Positions 38,701 through 45,739 of a stretch of 64,000 bases of DNA are shown here, in pieces. The translations under genes were made by a program, and so were the position numbers. Origin of the DNA: Phoronis australis (Eukaryota > Phoronida > Phoronidae); NCBI GenBank assembly GCA_002633005.1, contig NMRA01000042.1:308838-372837 (forward strand), written 5' to 3'. The stretch's first letter is position 1. Each line of letters begins with the position of its first letter. Under the pieces are notes generated by a model. That model ran no database searches. It was not told where the DNA came from and was given only the letters and a program-made list of their open reading frames with translations.

Positions 38701-41700
38701 TCTTGACAAAGTGTTACTCACTATACGTCAGACACTGCTCTCTGTTCTTGCTTCAGCTTATCGTTCCACGACGTTTTACAATGTAAATGATGTTTCCTGC
38801 CGTGGAGAAGATTGTCCAGCGTCATCAACAGCAGGTGCGTTGTACAACGTGAGCTCTTAAAGACCTAACCCTATTTCCTAGTTCACACAATTCATTTCAG
38901 ATTGAGATGGTTCCTAAGTCAGACTAAATACAGTCAATACAAAAACTTTGTCAGTATTAGGTTCACGTTCAGTTCAGAGTAAACTGTAAAACTGAAAGGA
39001 AGAATTGGAAGAACAGACACCATGTGAACTAAATATCTAAAGTCATATGGAGCTGTATTCCATAAGGCTAGATTGTTGCGGGTTTGGCGAGATCTCGCGA
39101 ATCTTCACGGGATAGCGCTATGTGTGATCTCCCTAAACTTCGTTTGCTACTATGGTGCATCACGGAACTGGTTGTAGCCTACACCTTAGCTGCTGATCTG
39201 CTAATTACAAAATTAATCAAAAAAAATGAGAGATAAAATTTGACCACAGAATTGCAAAAGTGCGAATGTTACTCTGACTGCCGTCGTCAAGGAAATGGTA
39301 TTCCAGTGCTCGGGTCCGATGGCGTCCTGTATGACAATCTATGTGAATTGAAAGTGGCGGCTTGCCAACAGAATAGAAAATTGGACTGGTTTCCAGTGGA
39401 AACAAATGGTAAGTTCAAGGTCGTGACCTAATAATTCCTTTTAAAGCATATGGGGCTGAGGCTACAGCTCCCACTTAGTGCTGCGCCGCCCATGGTCTGT
39501 AGGCGGTGCACCACAGGGGGATGGGGGCTGTAGCCCCACTTTTTTCAGTGCTGCGCCGCTCTTGTCGTGACACGATTTTTCATGATTTTTTATCATCGAC
39601 TAGCGTACACGATGCTATTTTTTTAACGGCGACGAAAAGTGTGATGTCACCTTCCTGAGGCAGTCCGGGACATTTCAGCGTCTTTGTTCGCACTCTTCCA
39701 ACGTCTCTATGCCCGAGGAGATTATATTGGGTAAAAAGTTGTAACTGGGAAATCATCAGTTAATTTCTATTTTAGTAAAGAAGCGTGCTTGATAGGCTAA
39801 TGTGTGTGGTTCGAATATGTTGTAGTATGAGCTTCAAATGTTAAAAAGTCTTGTTGATAGAATTTTGGCGGTTTGTTTGGAGCGTTTGCTAAGGGTTTGG
39901 CATAACCTAATCACTTTCCGTTCCTATTGTCTGCGTTGAATAATCGCCTTTAGCTTATGATTAACGGAACGTCTCCTTATCTTACCACACCGTACGCTTG
40001 CTGCACCATTAAATGTCCAAATTTGGTGACGCTTCGTTTTCAATATTTGGCCTGAAAGTAAAGAACTTTACATTTCGTTTTTTTAGGAGTGCGTTGTCCA
40101 GCCTCGAAGTAATTCTTTTGTTTTGTTTCTTCAGAATTCTCTCTAGTGGAAACCGAAGGATCAGGCGAAGAAAGTTCCGGTGAATTAATGCAACCAGTCA
40201 ACAGATATCATGCTTTATCAGGTTAATATTAAAAAAAAACACCATTGCCAAATCCATAATGCTCGCATGGCCAAGCGTGATCACGGATTTTTTATTGTAT
40301 CAGGAGTTGCGGTGAGATTTCAAAGACGCTACGACAGTCAGCCAGCCACCAATCGTCCGGATGTCGGAAATCGGTCGAGTATCGCCTGCCGATGTCAAAC
40401 AAGACCGCCTGAAAGAATTCAAAAACGTTCATCTGACGTCTGATCGATCTTTTTATCAGCCCCAAAATCTGCCGGCAGATCCGCCTTTTTCGTTGAGGAG
40501 ACTACATACCAATGGCGCCTCGGGCCCTGATCTGTTTACGTGACCTTCACAAAATTCGCGGTCTGAAAGTATAGAAATCTGCCTTTACTAGCGCCACTTA
40601 AAAATCCACGACAGAAAACTCTGCCAATTTCAATAAATGCCATTTGTATGGGCCACTTGATGCCATGCTCCATGGAAATTAGTTCCATTCAATTGTTCCA
40701 GCCAAGAGACACTGGGTTTCGGAGCAATGAGGCCGTGTCTCTTGTGCATGCTGACATGGGCAGTTGGCTCATAAGTTAAAAATGGAGCCATCTCACCAGG
40801 AGTGATTGTAACTATTTTGTGAACACTCTATTCATGTAATGGCGATCAGCATTACCTTTTACTTGACTGGACATAGCAACTACCGCAGGTAACGTTTTGT
40901 TAGGCATAATTTAGGACTACCTGTATTACAAGAGGTTTCCACCTGTAGCCCTGCCTTTAAATGTGTATTTACTATAATATTCTGGCCACTCACCTTGGGC
41001 AAACAGAGCCTATCCACAAATTACGTCATTGGGCTCTCACAGATGGCTGAGAGGGAGGACAATAAGAAGACAGATCAGGTGTTTGATGACAGTTTACACA
41101 TAAAGTTTTTTCAGACGTAATATTTGGTCTATTTATTGGTCAACCTGTGAACGCTGTATAAGTCATATATCGGACATGCTTAACCGATTCCGTCGAGTGA
41201 GTTCTATCCTGATGGTTATGCGTGATCGGACGATTTTTATCGGAGTAGCAGTCACATTTCAAAAATGAAAAATCGGGCGACGGCCATTGATTTCGGGACA
41301 AACTTTTTGTAATAGACCGGAAATCAATGAATCGTTGTCGGAACCGTTGCGTAACTTGAAGGGATATGATCAGTTACAAAAGTGAATTTCTGAGATCAGT
41401 CTCTGCGTGGTATCGAACCTACAACCCCCGCGGTTGCAGTCTAACAATCTGCTTGCGGAGCTAAATCCCTCTCGATAAGTGAAAACTTTCGGAACACGAC
41501 CGAGTACAAAATGCTGGTGAAAAAAAATATTTATAAATTACTGTGACGTCAACTTTATGAATTACTCGATTTTGACTTTTTGATTTTTCTAAAATGTTAG
41601 AAATTCACTAAATATTCATTGAAATTTAAGAAAAATACACAATCTGGTCTATATATTGCTCTAATTATTAACGTGACGTCAACATGGCTTGGCAGATGCC

Positions 41701-43342
41701 AATCACTAAATCTGTTTAGAAAAACTTACGTGGTCTTTTCTATTTTAGGAAGCAATGTAAAAATGTCTGCCACAGAGCCAGATGGCTTCGAATATCCGCT
41801 GTATGATTTGTACGATAGAGATCCATCAGAAGACTACCCAGGAAAATCTGTAAGCATTATAGTTCCAGAATCACAGGCTTAGTCAGCACTATTCATCGTA
41901 TGTCGCCGGAGCCCAGCAGCAGATTCTTTGTCGATCCCCTCCCTGTCGTCAGCAGACCTGTGCTCCGTAGACTCAAGGAAGTTGCGTGAGATTTCGGCCA
42001 TGCGTTACAAGCGAAGGATTTTATTACACTAGCTTTGCTTGCAAAATTCTTGCGTCCACAGAATCCAGCCAAGCTGCACGCAGTCCTCAAACCTCCAGTC
42101 TCCTCGAATTACGCCCTCCCGCAGTGAATCATACTCGCAGCTTTTTACATTTTTGTCCCTAGCACCCCTTCTTCGACTCTAGTCTCCAACTTTTCTGGCC
42201 TCCAACACACTTTACTTATATTTCCAAGAACTATTGTCCTATGAACCCGTCTTCCATCACAAAAAAAAAATGTTTTAGACATCTTAGAGTTATGAAATTG
42301 GTCTCAAATTGTTCCTTAGTCAAATTGGAGACGATTTCATGGCTTCGAAAGAACTGTCACTTTGTTATTGCTTGAGATCGAGGCTCTTTCATTTGGCTTG
42401 TAATGGCGTGTCATGGCGTGTCATGACGTGTCATGGCGTGTCATTCTGTACACTGAGCATGGCTTCCAGAAATATCGAACTGTGAGTTCATTAGAAAACT
42501 TCTCATCCAAGTAAGGAACAAGATGATCGAGACCAATTTTATAGAGGTGATTTAAATCAAATGTTTGCTTCGTGGACAGAACGCAGTTTTATAGCCTCTG
42601 TAGCTGTGAACTCTGAACGATATGAATCTAAACTTTTTCGACAAGAACACATAAACCGTTTATGGGGCGCAAAGCAGAACGTCGCCTGAATGTACATGTT
42701 ATTAGTTGTTGTAGATTGGTGGTTATGAATCTATTATTTATCTGCTCAGTGGACATCAAGCGACAGAAGGACGCAATTTATCGAACAGATGGGTCACATT
42801 TTATTTTTATTTAAAGATCGTTCGCCCAGTTTTAGGTAAGAATGCCGTATTTTGAAATTTTATGAGCAAGCAATTCATGAACATGAAGGTCAATTTGAAA
42901 GTGAGCTAGGATCACATGTTCGCCAGAGTGTTTAGTTGCTACAAGTCTGCCTCGTTTACACTCTAGCGTCGTCACGGCCGGGCTTACGACTTAGTTAAAA
43001 GGATGCCCAGCTGGTAGTCAGTGGTGGTCAGTGGTACTCAGCTCGCAATCTCCTACTGCTGCACTATTAATCCAGTTCTTACACAAAATCCCGCTCATCT
43101 ATTTTCAGTTCCCCTATCCTATTGGCAAAGAAGACCTAAATGTAGACTACTACAGTGTGAGCGAAGATGAGCCCAAATCTCCAGAAATGGCGTTTGCTAA
43201 AAGAATTACTCAGAAGTCTGAACCCCAGTTCGTGGGAGGTTTCAAGGATAGCGAGTCGTTGGATGAATTGGAAGACCTGTACTCATTTTTACATGTTTCT
43301 AGTGAAACTGAGAGGGCTACTGAAGAGGAAAAGACAGTTTAA
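11739..43342 (+). CDS. CPAMD8: CPAMD8-like thioester protein, complete gene (about 36 coding exons)
   Basis: A secreted member of the alpha-2-macroglobulin/C3 superfamily of about 1803 aa. Coding exons: 11739-11785, 13247-13401, 17011-17033, 17355-17523, 18246-18316, 18622-18676, 19467-19580, 20068-20261, 20569-20799, 21167-21331, 21592-21720, 21961-22120, 22347-22516, 22687-22836, 23749-23877, 24097-24193, 24502-24613, 24899-25130, 26088-26238, 26957-27121, 27349-27555, 27785-27876, 28664-28796, 29313-29402, 32879-33055, 34176-34739, 34924-35051, 35522-35740, 36795-36949, 37369-37531, 37953-38058, 38757-38834, 39250-39408, 40135-40221, 41749-41849, 43109-43342. All junction phases agree. Domain order is signal peptide, macroglobulin domains, basic site (705-709), FAMeT-like insert (about 907-1050), thioester domain with GCGEQ (1100-1104), receptor-binding domain, Kazal-like module (about 1611-1663) and acidic tail. 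FAMeT plus Kazal points to CPAMD8 rather than CD109, A2M or C3. No anaphylatoxin or NTR domain is seen. Human CPAMD8 is of similar length. A second copy of exon 24 lies at 31380-31469. The exon 1 choice is the least certain part. Confidence 0.9.
11786..13246 (+). other. Intron 1, with hairpin and GC-rich repeat
   Basis: Non-coding. It holds a long hairpin at 11985-12040 and a C/G-rich repeat around 12480-12540 (CTATAGCCCCCCACTTTTCAGTG) that recurs, diverged, at 39450-39560. Confidence 0.5.
11985..12040. repeat. Nested inverted repeat with a perfect 16-bp palindrome
   Basis: CCAGCACGCGTGCTGG at 11998-12013 is a perfect palindrome. Outside it, GGTTTCCTGCGTGC on the left pairs with GCACGCAGGGAACC on the right. 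It is likely the core of a foldback or MITE element. Confidence 0.7.
13247..17523 (+). CDS. CPAMD8: CPAMD8-like exons 2-4: first macroglobulin domain
   Basis: Exon 2 (13247-13401) encodes [16 protein letters not shown] and later SVKLVSELG, the first strands of macroglobulin domain 1. Exon 3 (17011-17033) is a microexon of 23 nt giving GKGSLKLQ. Exon 4 (17355-17523) gives [17 protein letters not shown], then [16 protein letters not shown], the highly conserved entry to domain 2 in all A2M-family proteins. Exon 4 ends at ACAG followed by GCAGGT, a GC donor; using it joins GQT to VQLN as the family requires. Confidence 0.85.
13402..17010 (+). other. Intron 2 (3.6 kb)
   Basis: AT-rich and non-coding. 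It contains a tRNA-like stretch near 15786-15850. The short open frames in it have no conserved features. Confidence 0.5.
15786..15850 (+). repeat. tRNA-like (possible SINE head)
   Basis: TGGCTCAACGGCAGAACG resembles a pol III A box region, and GTGCGTTCGATTTCCC, about 40 nt on, resembles a B box. No full cloverleaf with an intact anticodon arm could be drawn, so this is not called a tRNA gene. Confidence 0.35.
18246..20799 (+). CDS. CPAMD8: CPAMD8-like exons 5-9: macroglobulin domains 2 and 3
   Basis: Five exons (18246-18316, 18622-18676, 19467-19580, 20068-20261, 20569-20799). They encode [19 protein letters not shown], then [10 protein letters not shown], then [13 protein letters not shown], the classic domain 2 motif, then domain 3 beginning [10 protein letters not shown]. 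Exon 9 ends in [10 protein letters not shown], the domain 4 entry. Phases are continuous. Exon 7 ends inside a 63-bp tandem triplication that repeats its own splice donor. Confidence 0.88.
19554..19755 (+). repeat. 63-bp tandem triplication across the exon 7 splice donor
   Basis: Three units with a period of exactly 63 bp (TGTTCTTAAG at about 19567, 19630 and 19693). Each unit repeats the last 14 exon bases, the donor TACG|GTAAGT and about 45 intron bases. Units 1 and 2 are nearly identical. Unit 3 differs at a few bases and degenerates at its end. Since 63 is a multiple of three, the region stays open in the exon's frame up to a stop near 19759. Confidence 0.9.
21167..22836 (+). CDS. CPAMD8: CPAMD8-like exons 10-14: macroglobulin domains 4 to 6
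   Basis: Five compact exons (21167-21331, 21592-21720, 21961-22120, 22347-22516, 22687-22836) separated by introns of about 170-260 bp. They encode [17 protein letters not shown] (domain 4), [16 protein letters not shown] and [16 protein letters not shown] (domain 5), [18 protein letters not shown] (end of domain 5) and [16 protein letters not shown], which corresponds to the VD(Q/K)S...L(L/V)K motif of domain 6 in this superfamily. Confidence 0.9.
23330..23560. repeat. Dispersed MITE-like repeat, copy B (intronic)
   Basis: It contains GAAATTGATCTCAAATCGTT, CTTAGCCTGATTGGAGATGG and GCGCCGAGCATGG, which match the copy at 42283-42560 in the same order. It lies in the intron before exon 15. Confidence 0.6.
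23749..24613 (+). CDS. CPAMD8: CPAMD8-like exons 15-17: end of domain 6 and basic processing site
   Basis: Exons 23749-23877, 24097-24193 and 24502-24613. They give [12 protein letters not shown] and end with [25 protein letters not shown] matches the family motif that follows the cleavage or bait segment. RKRKR at residues 705-709 (24555-24569) is a strong furin-type site. Cutting there would leave an N-terminal chain of about 700 residues and a C-terminal chain of about 1100, consistent with two-chain processing reported for human CPAMD8. There is no anaphylatoxin cysteine pattern after the site, unlike C3. Confidence 0.88.
23895..23990. repeat. CTTA/ACTT low-complexity tract
   Basis: Imperfect runs of TTACTTACTAAC just inside the intron after exon 15. 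It has no other visible role. Confidence 0.8.
24899..26238 (+). CDS. CPAMD8: CPAMD8-like exons 18-19: macroglobulin domain 7
   Basis: Exon 18 (24899-25130) gives [20 protein letters not shown] and later [16 protein letters not shown], both close to the conserved domain 7 segments of complement, CD109 and A2M proteins (the -W....S.S...G- and -F.....P.S..RGE- motifs). Exon 19 (26088-26238) continues with [13 protein letters not shown] and starts the CUB-type region. The 956-bp intron between them holds only non-coding sequence. Confidence 0.9.
26957..28796 (+). CDS. CPAMD8: CPAMD8-like exons 20-23: CUB part 1 and FAMeT-like insert
   Basis: Exon 20 (26957-27121) encodes ADKGCCSGL and [18 protein letters not shown]. 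Exons 21-23 (27349-27555, 27785-27876, 28664-28796) encode an insert of about 144 residues with [37 protein letters not shown] and [18 protein letters not shown]. This pattern matches the farnesoic-acid-methyltransferase-like (FAMeT) domain, which in this superfamily marks CPAMD8. The domain name comes from an insect protein; an enzymatic role here is not implied. Exon 21 ends TTTCAG|GCAAGT, a GC donor, because the GT donors downstream are closed off by an in-frame TAG. Confidence 0.88.
28140..28285. repeat. Imperfect A/T-rich tandem repeat of about 23 bp
   Basis: Units of the form (A/G)CGCAAAAATTTTGCGAGGGA, repeated about five to six times in the intron before exon 23. It makes false open frames on both strands. 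Confidence 0.75.
28826..29035. repeat. 24-bp minisatellite (copy 1)
   Basis: About nine units of the type CTTGTGAACACGAGTCACGA plus CTTA, starting 30 nt after the exon 23 donor. The period is a multiple of three and the unit has no stop in two frames, so the exon 23 reading frame would run through it as CEHESRLT repeats to a stop at 29081-29083 if the intron were retained. Confidence 0.9.
29313..29402 (+). CDS. CPAMD8: CPAMD8-like exon 24: CUB part 2
   Basis: A 90-nt exon in phase 1-1 that encodes [17 protein letters not shown] and [14 protein letters not shown], the strand leading into the thioester domain (compare the V..SA...V...G segments in the family). The acceptor GTTTTCAG and donor GTATGT are good. 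An identical coding exon is present at 31380. Confidence 0.85.
30237..30278. repeat. GC-rich hairpin element (left copy)
   Basis: GAATTATCGCCCGAGGGGC and the complementary GCCCCGAGGGTGATAATTC form a near-perfect inverted repeat with a short loop. It is likely a TE end or foldback core. The right copy is at 32329-32370. Confidence 0.7.
30604..30966. other. Unpaired contig tail and single-N join
   Basis: About 362 bases present only after the left copy of the long repeat, ending at N 30966. The copies part just after a TTAA. Nothing coding was recognised. Confidence 0.6.
30967..32694. repeat. Long direct repeat, right copy, starting at the N
   Basis: It begins immediately after the N inside the 24-bp minisatellite and matches 28875-30603. 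It carries fewer minisatellite units (about five), a complete 20-bp-arm hairpin at 31547-31600 that is rearranged in the left copy, and a second exon 24. Confidence 0.9.
31380..31469 (+). CDS. CPAMD8: Second copy of exon 24 (probably an assembly duplicate)
   Basis: It has the same 90 nt as 29313-29402, with intact splice sites, inside the right copy of the long repeat. Being in phase 1-1, it could be spliced in without breaking the frame, adding a duplicate of 30 residues. That would repeat a structural strand just before the thioester domain, which is unlikely to be tolerated. Its position after a contig join argues for an uncollapsed allele. Confidence 0.6.
32879..35740 (+). CDS. CPAMD8: CPAMD8-like exons 25-28: thioester domain
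   Basis: Exon 25 (32879-33055) carries LPSGCGEQN; Cys1101 and Gln1104 (32938-32949) form the internal thioester. Exon 26 (34176-34739, the largest) has [19 protein letters not shown], then [16 protein letters not shown], then [19 protein letters not shown]. Asn1215 (34400-34402) sits where C3 and CD109 have the catalytic His, as in A2M, so the bond should prefer amine nucleophiles. Exon 27 (34924-35051) gives [12 protein letters not shown] and LGGFASTH, and exon 28 (35522-35740) gives [13 protein letters not shown], completing the alpha/alpha toroid. Exon 28 then begins the link to the receptor-binding domain. Confidence 0.93.
33056..34175 (+). other. Intron 25 (1.1 kb)
   Basis: Non-coding. 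It contains a GC-richer patch near 33190-33330 with repeated GTGCGGACTTTGCA, probably an old repeat. No gene was seen. Confidence 0.5.
35912..36105. repeat. Intronic direct repeat, copy 1
   Basis: About 190 bp starting GGCGCTTTTTATTGCCCATC that recurs at 36442-36636 with a few substitutions. Both copies lie in the intron between exons 28 and 29. Confidence 0.85.
36442..36636. repeat. Intronic direct repeat, copy 2
   Basis: The second copy of the 35912 repeat, 530 bp downstream. The copies diverge beyond CGATCATAAAT. Confidence 0.85.
36795..38834 (+). CDS. CPAMD8: CPAMD8-like exons 29-32: receptor-binding domain and linker
   Basis: Exons 36795-36949, 37369-37531, 37953-38058 and 38757-38834. 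They encode [18 protein letters not shown], then [15 protein letters not shown], which is nearly invariant in A2M-family receptor-binding domains, then [14 protein letters not shown], then [11 protein letters not shown], the usual last strand. The last exon gives a linker containing CRGEDC that leads into the Kazal-like module. Confidence 0.9.
37650..37880. repeat. MITE-like element with terminal inverted repeats
   Basis: The left end TTCACTTCGTTAGTC pairs imperfectly with the right end ACTAAATAGGCAAAGTGAA. The inner part, TTACAAACCAATCTGATGTC, recurs at 44260-44290, and TTGCGAAGTCTTGC recurs inverted near 4530. It lies in the intron after exon 30. Confidence 0.55.
38345..38640. repeat. ACC/CCA-rich low-complexity tract
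   Basis: Runs of GGCACCAAC and CCACCACCA in the intron before exon 32. It is a simple-sequence region without coding evidence. Confidence 0.8.
39250..39408 (+). CDS. CPAMD8: CPAMD8-like exon 33: Kazal-like module lacking two cysteines
   Basis: One exon in phase 1-1 encodes [29 protein letters not shown] and a tail. The spacing and the GSDG.LYDN.C motif are those of a Kazal/follistatin-type inhibitor module, which CPAMD8 carries near its C-terminus. The usual PVCGSDG cysteine (C3) is Leu here, and the final cysteine (C6) is absent before the exon ends. In the Kazal fold these two are disulfide partners. Protease inhibition is possible but not shown. Confidence 0.85.
39440..39565. repeat. Palindromic GC-rich repeat (two units)
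   Basis: Two diverged units ending in AGTGCTGCGCCG, one containing GGGGCTGTAGCCCC, an inverted repeat. A related unit lies at 12480-12540. It is a dispersed element in the intron after exon 33. Confidence 0.6.
40135..43342 (+). CDS. CPAMD8: CPAMD8-like exons 34-36: acidic C-terminal tail
   Basis: Exons 40135-40221, 41749-41849 and 43109-43342 (TAA stop). The tail of about 140 residues follows the Kazal-like module. It contains [12 protein letters not shown], with two Ser-Gly sites flanked by Glu of the kind that carry glycosaminoglycan chains, then [17 protein letters not shown] and [11 protein letters not shown], tyrosines in acidic context that could be sulfated. No transmembrane segment or GPI signal is present, so the protein should be secreted. 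The phases support the exons, but the sequence is low in family conservation. Confidence 0.8.
41400..41480 (-). repeat. tRNA-derived SINE head
   Basis: The minus strand shows TTAGCTCCGCAAGCAGA (A-box like) and, about 35 nt on, GTAGGTTCGATACC, a perfect pol III B box. The anticodon arm does not fold well, so this is taken as a SINE rather than a tRNA gene. It lies in the intron between exons 34 and 35. Confidence 0.6.
42283..42560. repeat. Dispersed MITE-like repeat, copy C
   Basis: The ends form an inverted repeat: GAAATTGGTCTCAAATTG and TTCCTTAG on the left, and AAGGAACAAG and GAGACCAATTTTA on the right. It has the same internal blocks as copies A, B and D. A tandem block of GGCGTGTCAT units (42404-42447) expanded inside it. 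Confidence 0.7.
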
Positions 43343-45700
43343 TCGGAGGCATTTAGCTAGCGACCTGTGCTCCAGAACCCACCCTTGTAAATTTCCACAT
43401 CGAGCACAGTTCTAGCTCCAACCATTAACATTGTTCTTGAATGAAATACATGCATGTTGGTAAAAGTTTATCCTGTCAATAATTCAAACAGTTGAATAGA
43501 TACTAAACCGTGTTTCCGCGATTTCCCCCAAACGGGTTTTGTCACCTAGCATTGTACGGTCAGTGTTTTCTCTAGAAATCATTTTGCAGTTAAATGACTC
43601 CACCACTGTGTCATGACGTGGACCAAGTGGCTCAATTAAGTTCAACAATTGGTACAACTTGGGCCACTTGCGCATACAAAACGGTCACGAAATTTCCATA
43701 CTGTGGTATAGTAAGTTTATTTCCATCACCACAAAAAATATCTTGGACGTTAAAGTCAAAAACGCTTTAAAAAATACAGGGCTGGTTGTCCAATGAAAAA
43801 AGCTGGACACTTCAAGTTAGTGTCTTGATTTAACGTGTAAATGGTAGGCGGACAAGAAATGCACTACGATGATTCTTTACTATTTCACACAAAAATAATT
43901 GCTAAAAGTGTCACTTATCTCAGTGATTACCCAACTGCGAACCGTGGAAACTTTTGAAAGATGTCAAATGACATCGACACAGAACAAACCAAGCTATGAA
44001 ATACACTAGCACTTTCTCAGTCTTTGTTTTTGTTCGAGTTTCCTAACAAAATAATATTTCCCCATATTGTGTGCTACATGGGTGAAGAATTGCCGTACTG
44101 AGTGGTGAGTTGCCGTACTGAGTGATAATTCAACAGCTGAGTGTTTGCATCACCTTAACTCCTACGTGGACATATACTAGGTACTCTTGATTGTCTTTGC
44201 CGCTTCCGCCGGCGAAAGAAGCTATCTGACATTTGACTGGTTCCCGATGATGACTGCTTGCTTACAGACCAATTAGATGTCTTGGCCGATTGACCGGTGG
44301 AACCGGCGAAGTCAATAGAGTGCAGTCATTTTGAATTCCTGCCTCGCAAGTCTAGTTGGTCACCGTGATGGACTACAGTTCGTGGCAGCTCACATGATTA
44401 AAAGGCTAATGTGTGCATTCATTTATAACTTTGTACATGAGATGACTTGTATTTATTGTTTTGTTTCTAATGGAATACATACCACACTAATTCTAAGCTA
44501 TGCTGCAGTCATTTCAAATGACTTGAGAGACTTGGTTTAATAGTAAACAAGGTCTTTCTTGAACGAATCTGTAGATTTGTTGAGGACTTCCCACATTAAA
44601 CCGAGACTCATACCTCGGTGCTGCGTTACATGGAACAAGTTTATTGAGAGAAAAAGGAAGATTTTGCAACTCTTCGTGAGGTATCGCCATGCCGTTCATT
44701 AAACACAAAGCACATCACGATCACACTAATCAGATTAACTAGTCTGTTGCGTCTACTAAACGCGCCCCAGCTGTTTGTGCGCCGCTTACAAGGACGTTTT
44801 CTCTTCGAAAATTGTGATTGTTGCTCAGTGCTATTTGTCAGGTTATGACTTTTGTGTTCCCCAGTTCGGAACTGTTGAACAAGAAAATAAGCGCCGAGCT
44901 TCGCCTGGGATCAAAAATAAGACGATTTCAAAAATAATTTCTTTAATACACGTACTTGATCCTCGATTGCAAAAGTGTTATGTTGGATGCTGTCCGTTTT
45001 CTACCCAGTGAGCTCTGGATGGCGCTACACATTGTATTTTGTCTGTCATATGCTATTTAGTGAACAGTGGCAAGTAGAGTATCAAGGAATTTTTGGTACC
45101 TTGAATATTTGAGCTAGCTCAAGTTTGGAGGGGTCCTCCTAGGATTTCTGGCGGGACATTTCCAGTGTGCAATTTGTCTGCCATGGGTGATTCGGAGCTC
45201 ATTACGACACGACTGTTCGTTTTAAATCAGCTTTGGCCATTCTGGGGTGCACTCTAAGTGCTCCTGAGGTCAGATGTCGCTACCTCGTTCATACATGCTA
45301 AGTGCTTTGGGTTGCCGGTCTATTCGTGACTTAAAGTGACCATTACATGGCGCATAAAATGACACGTCGTGACAACTGAAAAGTCAACTGTCAGACAGCC
45401 TTGTGTCTCAAACAATTACAAATTGTTCATTCTTTCCCAGCCGTCATCACATCAAATTTGCCTTAACAACAGTTTTGGCACACATTTCAAAGTGAAAAAT
45501 GGTCGAAAACAAAAGTTGATTTGTGTCAGGTTTATAACTACTTTATTACTCTGTATTAGTTTTCACCGACTATAACAACATCAGTCGTAATAACGATATC
45601 ACTAAAATAACATTTCTTTAATTACACCCATGTATATAGCAATTACCCGAAATTTTTCTAAATCCATGCAAAAAATCCAGTATCATACGACTTCAGCAGC
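43343..45700. other. Intergenic region after the CPAMD8-like gene
   Basis: Presumed 3' UTR followed by intergenic DNA. No perfect AATAAA was found close to the stop codon; AATACA near 43778 is only a weak candidate. A MITE-like element lies at 44186-44320. No gene is supported. Confidence 0.5.
44186..44320. repeat. MITE-like element related to 37650-37880
   Basis: TTTGCCGCTTCCGCCGGCG on the left pairs imperfectly with GGTGGAACCGGCGAAGTCAA on the right. The inner TTACAGACCAATTAGATGTC matches the element in the intron after exon 30. Confidence 0.55.
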
Positions 45701-45739
45701 TACTTTGTTACTTTAGTATCATGAAATGAACAATAGGAA

